Source: Cristatella mucedo
Lineage: Eukaryota; Bryozoa; Phylactolaemata; Cristatellidae
Direction: 5' to 3'
Assembly: GCA_009760855.2 (NCBI GenBank)
Contig: WPIO01000010.1
Coordinates: 9,087,501 to 9,151,500 of the forward strand
Length of the DNA stretch: 64,000 nt
The position numbers were made by a program, and so were the translations under genes. The stretch's first letter is position 1. Each line of letters opens with the position of its first letter. This document shows, one piece after another, positions 1 through 11,290 of this stretch. Below the pieces are notes generated by a model. That model was not told the DNA's origin. It saw only the letters and a program-made list of their open reading frames with translations, and did no database searches.

Positions 1-1164
1 CTCCTCTAAAACAGGTCGCCAGAAATTGGAGCCACAGACTGATTTGCTGGTTGCTGAGCCAGATAGTCGAAGGCTGCAGCTCATAAGATCGACTGGCAGC
101 CTCAGCGACGACAAGCACTCTCTATGAATCACTGAGTTAGTGCAGGAACATCAGGGCGGCTAAAGTCCGGCGACCTTTACCGGAGCGAAATATTGACAAT
201 CCATTTGCCTGCCAGAGAAAATAGCACATCGTCCATCGTAGGTTCGTGGCGCCAGCTTGTCCTCAATGCCCAGTATTACATCGCCGTCTGCTCCCATTCA
301 CATATCTTCGTGGTAAGGAAACATAATTAGCTTTGTAAAGGATGCTTTGTTTGCCCGTTGGCTTCTAGGCGTCACCTATGTTCTCTTGGCTTGTAGCACA
401 CAGTGCTACAAGCCCCCCATTGTGCGTGTGATTGTGCTCCACTCAACTTGTGGCTGCGACCGACGGCTACGTAAAGAAAGCTCGGTCGACCCTTTGACGA
501 CTAGTCGTAGCTTCAGAGTCTAGTACTCGGTCAAGCTCGGAGGATGGGCAGGCTGGATATGGGCTCTCATGTGGCAGACTCGTTGAGTCCACTGGCCAAG
601 CTCGGTCACTATTCCAGGGAAGTCAAGCCGGCTAGCTGTCTCGTAGACATGGCTGGCAAGCTACACTTTTTTGCTTCGAGAGACCTAAGGCAGCTGTCAT
701 AGTTCGTTGACTTAAAAGCAGGAAGCATTTCGGTCTGACTTCGGACCATTGCCTACGAACCCTAGACTCAATCTGTCTTGTTGGCCAACTCGTCTAGGTT
801 CGACCATTGTTCTGTACGGTATTGCAATTTTGTTGCTAACATTTCAGTATGATACCTCCTCTGCTAGACCGTACTGCAGCTCCAAGTGCTTACGGTAAAA
901 ATGTCTTCCAGTCTATCGAATTTAGTTCATTTTCTACTTGCGATTGCCCTTTAATTTCTGAAAGTCAGGTGAAGCATACCGATAATTGATCCAAAGAGGA
1001 CTAAATCTTATCCGAGGCTGTAATCGCATGCGCGAAAGTGTGTCTAGTATATAAATGGTCGTAAAGCATCTTATATAAATATATGGAATTTGGTTATGGG
1101 CTGGAGGCCTTAGGATGTAAATAAAGAATACTGAGATCAGCTCTTGAGAATTTGCACTAGACCT
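1..1164. other. Upstream flank, nothing recognised
   Basis: No exon, RNA gene or known repeat was recognised. The missing first exon of the BMP-type gene (signal peptide plus N-terminal prodomain) was looked for here and up to 2,430. No open frame had a hydrophobic leader or a recognisable prodomain. This may be intron or 5' flank. Confidence 0.4.
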
Positions 1165-1289
1165 ATATTGGCTACCGAATGCACACCGTAAGCCGCCCAG
1201 GCTTTCGGTGTGCTAAAGACGACTCTTCTGCATAGCACACATATAGTCTTTGTGGAGTTACGGATGGAGAAAACATTACATTACATTAG
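1165..1289 (+). mobile_element. LINE-B 3' end fragment
   Basis: The segment contains the LINE-B 3' block (GGCTACCGAATGC, then a CCGTAAGCCGCCCAGG-like core) and ends in TTACATTACATTA, the ACATT-type tail of this family. The same block recurs at 19,397, 54,693, 56,563, 58,690 and 63,849. It is a 5'-truncated copy of about 125 bp with no coding capacity. Confidence 0.65.
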
Positions 1290-1704
1290 ACGCATGAGAG
1301 GAGTCCAAAACGGTATACTAAGAGAGCTGCAAATGTGACGTTAATACTTGAAGGCTATTACGCAAGCTCGGCAGCTTCTGGCCATCAATTAATTTCCTGA
1401 CCATCTTTTATGTCGGCCAGGCTGCACTGGCCCCCAAACTTAATTGCTTGCGAATCTATGGTGTCGGTCCAGTATTGGTCAGCCAAGCCTGACCGTCATC
1501 GGTCTGTTTAGTGGCGAACAAGGGACAGACACGCAGGGTGAGCTGGAACTATCTTCTCTGCCTCCCGTCGGCCTGATGAAGCTCTTCTTCTTTTACGGAG
1601 TTCAATCGCAGAGATCCTTGCCTGTGAAAGAGAGCAATGGCTCTGCAACCAATCCACTATGAAATGTGTGCCCCTGGATCTTAGTCTATATATAACGTCT
1701 CACA

Positions 1705-1828
1705 CTTTACTGCCAAGCTCATAGGTTCAAGTCCTGGAGTTAGAAGTTCTTTATTGGCCACACTTTGAGCGGTGGTGATAGCCGCAAAGGCTCTTCTGCC
1801 GCTACATAAATGAGGCTGTTGAATCAGC
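1705..1828 (+). mobile_element. SINE-B copy (5' truncated)
   Basis: A tRNA-like B-box (AGGTTCAAGTCCTGG) is followed by the SINE-B body: a TTATTGGCC block, GCGGTGGTGATAGCCGCAAA, CTCTTCTGCCGCTACATAAA and the closing TGAGGCTGTTGAATCAGC. The A-box half is poorly preserved. This is one of about a dozen copies in the window. Confidence 0.65.
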
Positions 1829-2056
1829 GAAAAATTTCTTCTCTTGAGATGCAAAATTAAAACTAGGCGTATCCCCCTCCACCTGAGCCTTCTGGCATCA
1901 TTTCTGGTTCGGCTCAGGTGGAGGGGCGCCCACCTCAAGGAGACAACGAATCAGCTCAGCTGGTAAGTATTCTCGGTTGAGGTTAAGTGTGCATGAACGT
2001 GTTCCCATGTTTAGGAATCGGAATCCCTATTAAATACGTGTATAAGCATCAAATAT

Positions 2057-2321
<265 letters not shown>

Positions 2322-2433
2322 ATATGTTTGCATAAACTCTATATATGGGCATATTAAAAGCTTCTTCGGTATGTTTTGGAAGAGGTATATTCTTTAGCTT
2401 CTGTTCCTCTGTCATCCTTGTTTACCTTTGCAG

Positions 2434-2629
2434 GGGTGAAGACATCCCGAGGAGGTATCGAGAAAGATGACGACAAGAGATATTATTTTGACGTGAGAGA
2501 GGTGCGGCCCACTGACGTTCTGCAGGAAGCCGAGCTGAGGGTGTACAAGCAAGGCAAAAGAGAGCAGCAGCAGCAGCTGGAGAACTTTAGAGTAAACATA
2601 TATAGAGTCTTGAGACTACCAACAGGAAG
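2434..2629 (+). CDS. BMP5-8/Gbb-type ligand, prodomain exon (first visible exon)
   Basis: This exon encodes part of the latency/prodomain of a secreted BMP ligand. The acceptor is TTTACCTTTGCAG|GG and the donor is GGAAG|GTAGAG. Residues 1-64 of the partial protein include RYYFDVREV, EAELRVYKQG and FRVNIYRVL. These correspond to the prodomain strands written in BMP7-type proteins as FRFDLSKI, AEFRIYK and FRISVYQVL. The exon starts with two bases of a split codon and ends with AG, which the next exon completes to AGA (Arg). The vertebrate BMP7 exon 2 ends at the same place (Leu-Gly-Arg). A short polyglutamine (four CAG codons) sits near residue 50. The preceding exon with the signal peptide was not found. 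Confidence 0.9.
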
Positions 2630-3485
2630 GTAGAGGCTGATACTATTTATTTACTTGATGGATGGCTTGTAAACTTACCTGGGATCTCGTGAAACTTGCT
2701 CGATCTTACATTAGCCATATTTCCCCCATGTCACCTATCTACTGGGCCGTGATAGCACAGGAGGTAAAGTACTGGCTGTTCCCGACGCTATTTAAATGAG
2801 GCTGTCTGCAGAAGGGAAGGTAGATTTCTCCACTTCTGGCTCCATCTGGGCCTGCTATAGCAATTATGTGGCAGCTTGTAATCGAGATTATTATTCGGCG
2901 TTTGGTGTTTTCTGTCTGCCCTCCAATGAGCTTGACTTTGCCATCATTTGGTGCACTGATACAGCTTATGGATCCGTAAATGACTCCTAAATGCTTACCG
3001 TCTAGCTTGCCAATACTAATCCGATATGATATGCATGAGGAGCGGAGTTCTTCGGTACCTGCCTGCAATGACGGTATTAATCACTACCAAGAAATCATGT
3101 TCATGTGCGTTTGGAGAAAAGGTTTGTGCAAAATTGCACACAATGTAACCCACTGACCGGCTAACAAACTTGTGACCGGTCGCGTTTAGGATTGCTGCTA
3201 CAGACCTTGGTAGAGATGCGGATAATATCATGGACTAAGAATCCGATATTTCAGGCTGTTTTCTGCAGTTGTAGCCAAAAAAAGGAATGTGTACTGACGT
3301 CAGACAAATCAGATTGGTTAAAGTAAGGTTCAACGGATGGCAGCAGCATTCCATGTGGGCATGGAGAGGCACTTGAAATGTTTATGATACGAAACTCTAT
3401 CTTCAGCGAGCTTGACAGTGCAAAAGTACAGCCACTCACCAGAGTGCATAGGAACTAGTTAGGACAATCACTTAAACACCCGTAA

Positions 3486-3560
<75 letters not shown>

Positions 3561-6058
3561 AGATAGATAGGTAGATAGATAGATAGATAGATAGATATAG
3601 ATAAATATATATGTGTGTGTGTGTACGCGTACCTTGAGGGTACATAAATTCAGAGTGCCTGTATGCTATCACACCACCAAGTACATCGGTATATAGGGCC
3701 TGCATTCATGTAAATATGAAGGTGTATATGATCTCAGTGGCTGAGCCAGCGGTTCAGGGCGTGCTTTTTCGCTATCCCCTTATAATAGTGGAGCAGCGAA
3801 CTGGGCAGCAACTATTCCTACGCCTACCTAGCCTCACCAATGACGAAGATGTGCCCTAACTTAAGTTTATGGGCAACTGCCCAGTTCTTGTTGAATAAAA
3901 ACTAAGATCATGAGCTATTAGTTTTTAGGAGCTGTGAGCTGTGCCCCTACATAAAAATCTTTCAGGTCTTGCTCTATTTTACTAAGATCCTCTGCATACG
4001 ATCGTGAATAATTTTTAAAACCGGATAGTCATTGCAATAGATGTCACATCGTTGCACATGTTCATTTTAGCACACTCGTGGTTTTGAAGAAGTGACTATT
4101 AAAATAGATGTCATATCGTTTGCATGTATCAATTTTAAAACACTCGTGCTTTTAAAGGGGTCCTCGTTTTTGCAGTGAAGACTGCCTACATATTTTTCTT
4201 TGTCCGAACTGCTGATATTGTATGGGATGTGTAAATTGTTAATTCCTAGAGATAAAACCCTCATCAGGTAGGTACTTTTAAAAGCTAAGACTGGCTCGTT
4301 CTCAAATGGTCCTGTAAGCACTTTGCATTCCACTGTATAGACGAATATGTGGAAATGCACTGCCAATTATATTTCACTTCTTCTCTCCTGTTTCGTTTTG
4401 GACATCGGCGACTGATGTAAGTCAATCGACCTTTAGTCTTAGGAAAAAGAAATAATGCCATCAAACTTCTGGGTAGTCGGGAGGACGTGGCAAGGCTAGC
4501 ACATACTCTTACTTGAAGAAGTAGAAACTTACGTCTGAGTTGGCCCTAGACTACGCAGCCAACTGGTTTGACTCCTTCGACAGGCTTCTTTTCCAGCACA
4601 TTTAAAGTCCTTTGAAAGTTTTGAAGATCTTTTGGATTTCTATACAATTTTTTACTTATTATTACTCATATTTATTGCTATAATTAATTGCTGCTACACG
4701 ATGTCCCAGTGTAGCCGACGTTTGATCTTTTCGTTATTTCTACGAAGTTCACCACGAAAATGGTGTATGGGAGATTTTATTTTTTGAGGAAAGTTATTTT
4801 TTCAGCTCGATATACTACTTCCGGTGTAAATAGGCCTTAGAAAATAATTGTATTCATCATAGCCTGGTCATCTGTCAACAACCAATACTTGGGATTGCAT
4901 TTATGACTAGTTTGTCTTTTAATTGGCAAAAGTTTATGTGTACCCTATTTTGCGAACTTTTCCCAACATTTCCTCACAAGTATCTTCTCTTTCAACCGGA
5001 CTTAGTGATTAATAAAATATTCAACACTTTTTTAGGCTCATTTCATTTGTGGAAGTTCTTGGCGTGTCAAAACATTGAGCTCTATGTTGAAGGCTCAGCT
5101 AGCGTGATGTGATGCACTACAGTAATTTCAAAGTATGCAGCGACTGGAGGATTCTTAGCGTACGACTGAGAACCGATATGACTTACGCGTAGAGCGTGAA
5201 CAATCTTGAAACTTAATAGTTGCACGTGCATTGCTGAGCCGATTTAGTTGTCAATGCTACTTTCCAATTGGAGCTCAACCAAGGAATTTAAAACCTCGGC
5301 TTTAAATTTCTACTTTTGAGCCGAATCCCACTGTACTTAATGAACGGATGAGTACTTTTGCAATTTTAAATTGAGTGTTGAGATGCTAATAATTCACCTA
5401 TGCTGTTGCCTTTGAGTGTAAGCTTGGCAGACGTGGTTAGACACTTGAGCAGGCAGCATTGTTTATTTAATTACGGTAAGCTGAGCAGGTCAAAATCATT
5501 TTAGTGCAGTGCTTCTGTTCCTGTCGGTGTTTTCGTTGCATACAATTAATGTTGATGAGGTTATATGAAACAACTTCCAAATGGCGACACCTAGGCAGCT
5601 CACAGCTAGTTAAACTTGTAATTGCCTAGCCACAAAGACTCAGTGTCAAACCGCTTCTCTGTAAACAGGTGTGTGAGGTATTTCTAGAGAGACTTCAATG
5701 CTTGACTTGATTAAGAATGACTTACTAGCACTACTCATCGGCCAATTAGTTCGATGGAATTCGGATGGGAGGTTTGGATTGAGAGCATGCAAGTAAGCTG
5801 TAGTGGATTCGATATTTGGAATTTCTTCTATCGTGCTAGTGCCGGTAATGTGATTCATTAGTGTATTGCCGACAAAACGTCGTTCAATCAAGAAACAACC
5901 TAAAGAAATAGATGCCACGTGACAGCAAGCTCTTTGACTTTCAGCATTAGACTAGCGGGTGCTCGTTCTGCCGATGACTGTTGCTTAAGTCTAGTTTCCT
6001 CTGTGTGAACTTTTCTTCCACAAGAGCATTCTGCATTCTAGTGCGTTGCTTGTTATAG
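2630..6058 (+). other. Intron of BMP-type gene
   Basis: Intron of 3,429 bp, GT-AG, joining phase-compatible exons. It holds a compound (AT)n-(GATA)n-(GT)n array at 3,490-3,624. A degenerate SINE-B-like patch at about 2,741-2,810 was seen but is too weak to call. No additional exon was recognised. Confidence 0.8.
3490..3624. repeat. (AT)n-(GATA)n-(GT)n microsatellite
   Basis: (AT)n at 3,490-3,557 is followed by GATA/GATG tetranucleotides at about 3,561-3,597 and a short (TG)n. It lies in the first visible intron of the BMP-type gene. Confidence 0.95.
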
Positions 6059-6204
6059 ACATGGAATATACTTTCTGGACAGCATTGCTGTGAACTCCTC
6101 CTATGATGGCTGGCTTGTATTCAACGTAACCGAAGCCTTGGCAGCATGGCTTACAAAGTCAGAAAATAGTGGCCTACTCATGAAGGTCTACAACAACTAC
6201 TACG
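6059..6204 (+). CDS. BMP5-8/Gbb-type ligand, second visible exon (prodomain)
   Basis: The acceptor is GTTATAG|A and the donor is TACG|GTAAGG. The exon continues the prodomain (residues 66-113). The split Arg codon leads into HGIYFLDS, then DGWLVFNVTEALAAWL, matching the conserved BMP5-8 stretch written as EGWLVFDIT in BMP7. Two N-glycosylation sequons are visible (Asn77-Ser-Ser and Asn87-Val-Thr). The closing single G joins the AT of the next exon to make Asp114. Exon borders agree with vertebrate BMP7 exon 3. At 146 bp it has no open frame over 60 codons, so ORF length alone would miss it. Confidence 0.92.
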
Positions 6205-6240
6205 GTAAGGTGGAAAACAATCGGGGCTGTAAAGCTAACT

Positions 6241-6321
6241 AGTAAAGCGCCTAGGAAGAAATTGAGTTCTCTGAGGGCGTTTTATCAAGTGCATTGTTAT
6301 TATTATTATTGTTATTATTAG
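6241..6321 (+). mobile_element. LINE-A 3' tail (solo, intronic)
   Basis: This is an 80-bp match to the LINE-A 3' end: AAAGCGCCTAGGAAG, GAGTTCTCTGAGGGCG, TTTATCAAGTGCATT, then a (TTA)n tail. It is almost all tail, a very short 5'-truncated insertion, and lies just inside the intron after the second visible BMP-type exon. Confidence 0.85.
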
Positions 6322-7127
6322 ACTGGCCGGCCGGTGGGCTAAACAATTTATTATGCTAGAGCATAACAAAAGCTGCATAGACTAAAATGATTACTGCTTT
6401 AGCAATCACATTCGCCTAATGCTCACTATAGTCTAAGACAGCTACAATTGGCCTTATTGGTAGAAATGATGTCCAATGCTAAGAGTTTGCTTACAGATGA
6501 CCTTAAGCTTTTGCAACCTGAACAATATGTCCCATCAGGTTAAGCACCTTATCGTAGCTCAATTTCTCGGTCTACTGAATTCTTGAGGTTCTCAGAAAGC
6601 AATTGATGCTGACATGCATGCATGAATAATAGGTAATATTTAACACCAATGGAAATTCTTTGGCCCATACGAAAAGAGATAGCTGTTCCTACGATAACCT
6701 TGGACGCCATATTGAGCCTGGATAACAGAAGGCAAGTATGGCTTGAGCAATGTTACTAAGTTCGTGGTTGACCAGTTCCTTTTTTTTCGCTACTGCAAAC
6801 GTGCAATATATCGTTTATTCGTGGACGCTAACAGATTGGTTAATGTTTAATGGTCTAAGCATCTAGTATACATGTGTACTCATAGATTGCCATTGAAAGG
6901 ATATGCCTATGAATTATTACCGAGATATTAGAAGACTTCAGGCAGGATGATTTGTGCCTAGTGCCAAACTCACAAATCGACTGATGATGACCATAATTGT
7001 AGGATCAGCTTAGCACCTTGTCTGGTTGACTGGGTGCAATTGACAATATATTTTCTGTGAGGAACAAGCTTTTTTGGGAGATCGCCAACCTTACCTGCAA
7101 TCACAAGCAAACAGCCGGAGTGGGAAA

Positions 7128-7151
7128 AAAATATATATATATTATATATAT

Positions 7152-7223
<72 letters not shown>

Positions 7224-7230
7224 ACATATA

Positions 7231-7289
<59 letters not shown>
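7128..7289. repeat. (AT)n microsatellite
   Basis: About 160 bp of nearly pure TA dinucleotides with a few TATTTATA interruptions, within the BMP-type gene intron. Confidence 0.95.
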
Positions 7290-7292
<3 letters not shown>

Positions 7293-9145
7293 TGACATAT
7301 AGCAATCTAACCAATAGGAGTCCCCAGAGGGGTGTCTGCGGCTGATTTCCTTAGGAATTTCGCTGAAAACTAGCTGCGACGTATCTGTCTCAGGTGCGAC
7401 TACGAGTTTGAACGCCGATGAAAGCATCCAAGGCACCAAACTACCATCTGGGCAAAGGAGGCATTCGAAAGGGAAGGCTCTCAGCCATACCAAGTGATTC
7501 AGCCACTTTCAGTTCTTGCTGCGATCGCCAAGCCCAGACTATTAACATGAACTGCCCCTTTCAATTAAGGGTGCAACCATCCGACCATACCAGACGCCTA
7601 ATTTAATTATTATTAATGGCTTCCTTATCAGGGCAGCTGGCTTGTCTCTTCCCTCTTTCATGCATGTACACTGGCTGCCGAAACAAGATGGTACAGTAAG
7701 GTCAAGGCCCTCTATCCATGTAAGGGCAAGGCTCATTGCTAGCTGCCGTTTTCCGACAGCCTGGAGCATTTTCACTAGTTCTCTAGCGACTCCTAGGCGC
7801 TGATTTCCGAAGCTCCATGATGCTTTAGCATGCGAAACAAGCCAATGACTGCTGGATTGGCCGATCATTATATTCTAGCTGCTGGACTTGCAGAGTGCTC
7901 GGGGCCAAATTTATATGAGCAAATCCTTGAACTTTTACTTCGGACAGTAGCTTTTGATTTAGAAAGCATACACAGCAGTCAAATTTTAACTAGCCTTCCT
8001 GATTGTAAAAGCTTCATGTGAACGTTGCGTTATTTGATATAGGTTGAAAAGTAACCTGTGAAACTCCCAAGTCTTGCATAACATACCTGTTTCAGATTTA
8101 CTGCTTTACCTGTTTACCTGTTTGGTATTACCTGTATGAGATAATTACGTACTAGTAATTCTGTCATTTCTTTTCTGCCAAGACTTATTTCTCATAATAG
8201 CCATAGAGGGATGATTCAAGAAAGCAAATAACTTTGATAGAACCTAGAGGACAGCTAGAACCTACTTGAGGTTCAGCTGAGCCGTCGCAACCCTGTGGCT
8301 CAAGTCCACCAATTGGAAATCCATAGATGCCCGTCACTCGAGGCGCTCTATGAGCAGGCCAAGGAGATCGACATAGTTTGGTTTTTTAGCAGTGAGCGCT
8401 CAGCATCTTACCCTCGAGCGTAGTCAGCCGATTTGAAAATGCATTATCGTATCTTAGATGTATTAAACTAAATGTCTTCGTGTAGCAACATCTTTGTGCC
8501 TAAGGCCAGTTTACTAGTTTTCGAAGGTGACGGCAATATTTCTAATACGGATGCAATATGTACAGTTTAGTTGCTGTGACTTAAGAATTCCCTGCACAGG
8601 CTACGGCAGACAACATTCTGTCATTCATTTTTCTTAAACTTCTGCTTAACTTGCATCAGCTATCAAATTTCCAGCTCATTCGGCGATTGATTAGCTTTCA
8701 GCATTAATTCGCAATGAACGACTCTTACTAGTAATCCCGTTTGGCAAGACTGACATGAATTTCAAGAGTTACGCCCTCTGGTTCGTGACGACAGTGGGCC
8801 GTGTGGTTGCAGCTCGAAACCTACCTAAAATGGTAATTAGAAAAAGTAACCCGTGCATTTACGCTCTAGAGCGGAATTTGACTAGAGAACTTGAAAATAT
8901 AAGCCTGTACATACATAAGCTTGGCATCCGGGCCTGTGTCTAGTGCTCCAAGTAGCTCAATAGATGCCAGCAGTAGACCAACAGACTAATAAGGCCTCAC
9001 TCTCAGCTTCCTGCTCGAGCCTAAGCGTTTTTGGCATTCGGTCCTTCGGCTAATGGTCTTGTACATTTTCTTTTTTTGTATTTTTGGGATATCATTCATC
9101 TGCACTTTTGCAGCGATGCCTAGTAAATGTCATTTCCGTTTTCAG

Positions 9146-9337
9146 ATGTCGAAATAGAGCCTCACAGGGCTGGCATCGTAGGACGGCAAGGCCCAGTAGC
9201 CGACAAGCAAGCCTTCATGGTCGCCTTCTTCAAGGCTCCAAATGATCGGAAGCTACATCTGCCGGCAGAGATTATATCCAAGAGGATGAAACGCGATGTA
9301 GGAGGTTCTGGATCAGAGCCAACATTTTGGGATGAGG
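9146..9337 (+). CDS. BMP5-8/Gbb-type ligand, third visible exon (prodomain end, furin site, mature start)
   Basis: The acceptor is CCGTTTTCAG|AT and the donor is GATGAGG|GTGAGC. The exon carries residues 115-177. GIVGRQGPVADKQAFMVAFF matches the block just before the cleavage region of BMP7-type precursors (LIGRHGP...QPFMVAFFK). The basic site RMKR at residues 160-163 fits the furin consensus R-X-K/R-R. Cleavage there would release a mature chain of 125 residues beginning DVGGSGSEP, a short linker before the cysteine knot. The exon leaves one base that joins GC of the next exon to give Gly178. Confidence 0.93.
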
Positions 9338-10231
9338 GTGAGCTGAGTATTGCATTTCGTGCATGACAGAATTTGTCCAAACTTGAAACGGCGATGGTCC
9401 TGCTTAATTAAAGGGCGCTGAGGGGTATTTCCCCCTTGATTCAATCCAAAAATTGCATATCGGCCCGCAGGCTTTCTGTAACTCACATTGGGGCTCTTGT
9501 GATTGGGCTGACCAAGATGAGGCGAAGATTTAGAACCCTTACCTATTCAATCTTGGGCAAGCTTCTGATTGTAATACCGTCGCGATTCGTGTGATAGTCG
9601 TTGATTTCCTTAAGACTGGCTCGTCAGATTGAAAGTCATTGGCATAGCTAACTCCAGAGACAGCTTGTTCTCCAGCCGAATTTGAGCATTAAAGTTGGCC
9701 CCTGGGCCTTTGCCTAGGGGTAAGGTACTAGCTCTTCGCGACCCGAGTCTCGCGTTAGAGTCCCTCACTGGGGAGTTCTGTCTTGCCCGCTGCCAGCAGA
9801 AGCAGTAAATTCTCCTTTTCAGCTTATTTCAGCTTACACCGGTTAGCAAATTATATTAAGCGACGCTCCGGCTTAGTGCTTCTTTTCTATCGCACCTGTG
9901 TGATCCGTAAGAGCCAGTCGTTTTAATCGCGACTGAAAGGCAGGAGTAAGACAGTTATTAGTTCATTTGCAATCACGTTAGTGGCAGCTATTCCTATGCT
10001 TCCGAATAACAAGGTAGGCAGTTTTGTGAAAGACTTGGTGAAGTAAGTACTGGACTTGAATCCTATTAAGCCACTCACTAGTCCTTGCTGCACCGTTTCT
10101 CCACGTCCGACAGGTGGTTTTCTGTGAGATAGCATCGAGCCACAGCGGGCGGGCGTTGGCATCAACAGCAGAAATCTGAACGTGGCCCTTCTGTTTACTT
10201 GACTTCAAAGCTCGTTCGCATTTTGATTTAG
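9338..10231 (+). other. Intron of BMP-type gene with SINE-B
   Basis: Intron of 894 bp, GT-AG, phase-consistent with its neighbours. It holds a SINE-B copy at about 9,708-9,812. No other feature was recognised. Confidence 0.8.
9708..9812 (+). mobile_element. SINE-B copy (3' truncated)
   Basis: A tRNA-like head (GGGTAAGGTACTAGCTCTTC, then CGACCCGAGTC and a B-box-like TTAGAGTCCC) is followed by TGCCCGCTGCCAGCAG. The closing GAGGCTGTTGAATCAGC block of the family is missing. Confidence 0.55.
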
Positions 10232-10305
10232 GCGTAAAGAAATCCTTTCGCAAGACCTGCCAGCGACGAAGTCTGTATGTCAGCTTCAAGCATCTCAAGT
10301 TCGAG
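10232..10305 (+). CDS. BMP5-8/Gbb-type ligand, fourth visible exon (first knot cysteine, finger 1)
   Basis: This is a 74-bp exon (acceptor TTGATTTAG|GC, donor TTCGAG|GTGAGG) that no long open frame reveals. Residues 179-202 read KTCQRRSLYVSF followed by KHLKFE. C187 is the first of seven knot cysteines, and SLYVSF is the conserved BMP finger-1 strand. The segment normally reading DLGWQ before the intron is HLKFE here, so the first Trp of the usual W-x-x-W pair is Phe201. The exon ends in phase 0 exactly where vertebrate BMP5-8 genes have an intron (after GWQ, before DWIIAP). Confidence 0.92.
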
Positions 10306-10534
10306 GTGAGGCTGCCTCTAAGCACGCGAGGTCGCATGCCGACATTGATATTGTTACACTGGCAAGCGCAGATGGGCTGCTCGAAATGATAGTCCTTTGA
10401 TCTCTTATAAAGAGTTTGCCACTGCTGTCTGCCCTTCCTGCTTTCTTTAAACCGCTGCCGAGCCGCACTGCTTCGACCAGTCAGCTGGGGGCAACAACTT
10501 AGATCAGTCCTGAAAGATAAGTGCTTTGTTTTAG
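10306..10534 (+). other. Intron of BMP-type gene
   Basis: A 229-bp phase-0 intron (GTGAGG ... GTTTTAG) between the two exons of the mature ligand. No repeat was recognised in it. Confidence 0.85.
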
Positions 10535-10795
10535 GATTGGATCATCGCACCGGATGGCTATCCAGCGTTCTACTGCTCGGGAGAGTGCTCGTTCCCTCTC
10601 AACGCACAAATGAACGCAACCAACCATGCAATCGTCCAGACTCTCGTTAGTTTGATCAATCCAAAGAAGGTCCCGAAAGCATGCTGTGCACCGAAAAAGC
10701 TGTCTTCTGTTTCCGTTCTCTATTTCGACGATAACTCGAACGTCGTGCTGAAGAAGTTCAGAAATATGGTTGTTCAGTCATGCGGCTGCCACTAG
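10535..10795 (+). CDS. BMP5-8/Gbb-type ligand, terminal exon (cystine knot)
   Basis: This exon encodes the last 86 residues (203-288) of a secreted TGF-beta-superfamily dimer that signals through BMP type I/II receptor kinases. [48 protein letters not shown] and the terminal CGCH are diagnostic of the BMP5/6/7/8-Gbb group rather than BMP2/4. The cysteines are C216, C220, C252, C253 (C252 by position the interchain cysteine), C285 and C287, plus C187 in the previous exon, so all seven are present. The conserved glycosylation sequon is Asn229-Ala-Thr. The stop is TAG at 10,793-10,795. Vertebrate BMP7 splits this region after Gln-Thr-Leu; here it is one uninterrupted exon. No symbol is given because orthology within BMP5-8 is unresolved. 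Confidence 0.95.
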   Translation, partial: DWIIAPDGYPAFYCSGECSFPLNAQMNATNHAIVQTLVSLINPKKVPKACCAPKKLSSVSVLYFDDNSNVVLKKFRNMVVQSCGCH

Positions 10796-11290
10796 AGATA
10801 CCTCTTCAGACTAGGAGTGAAGCACCAACCGTACGAATCTCGTCGTTGCTCCCCCCCCCAGAGGTGCATTGGGCCAGTCATATTTTTTGTATACACGGCA
10901 TATCAGAGCACGAGCTGACGGAGTTATAACAAAGCTACAAGCCCAGCTTTGTGCCAGTAATATTAGGATGCTTTAGCTAATTAGGCCGTCTACCTTTTGC
11001 CAGGATTCCTCATGTGCGGAAGTGCTGCGTTAAAGAGAATGCATCCTCGAGCTGCAGTCAGCAAATGGAGGGGTAGCCTCTTCAGAAGCAGCCGACTGCT
11101 GCAGAAGCCTCAGCAGCAACCGGCAGCTGGATCCGCATTATAAAGAGCAGTCTGCATTCCAGCTGTTCGGCATTATTAAAGGCTGTACCACGGCAGAATA
11201 TTTAGATGCTTATCAGGGAAATAAGCTTGCTTCAGGAATCTTCCGGTGGACAGATCTATGCTGCCAAGTTAATAAATATACTTGACTTCG
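10796..11290 (+). other. Probable 3' UTR of BMP-type gene with AATAAA signal
   Basis: The sequence after the stop codon has no open frame. A canonical AATAAA at 11,271-11,276 lies about 475 bp after the stop and is the best candidate poly(A) signal. The transcript end is inferred only from that motif. Confidence 0.45.

Larger units (their letters stand above)
6205..9145 (+). other. Intron of BMP-type gene
   Basis: Intron of 2,941 bp, GT-AG. It holds a truncated LINE-A tail only 37 bp after the donor (6,241-6,321) and an (AT)n array at 7,128-7,289. The open frames at 7,542-7,868 (minus) and 7,830-8,021 (plus) show no recognisable domain and are not called. Confidence 0.8.

Noticed and set aside
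2741-2810. Additional SINE-B copy in the first visible BMP-type intron
   Set aside because: A head-like and an end-like piece are visible, but the B-box and body are missing and the match is too short.
7542-7868. 108-codon minus-strand frame inside the BMP-type gene intron
   Set aside because: A SFGNQRLG stretch briefly resembled the LINE SFGDRAF block, but the surrounding residues do not match.
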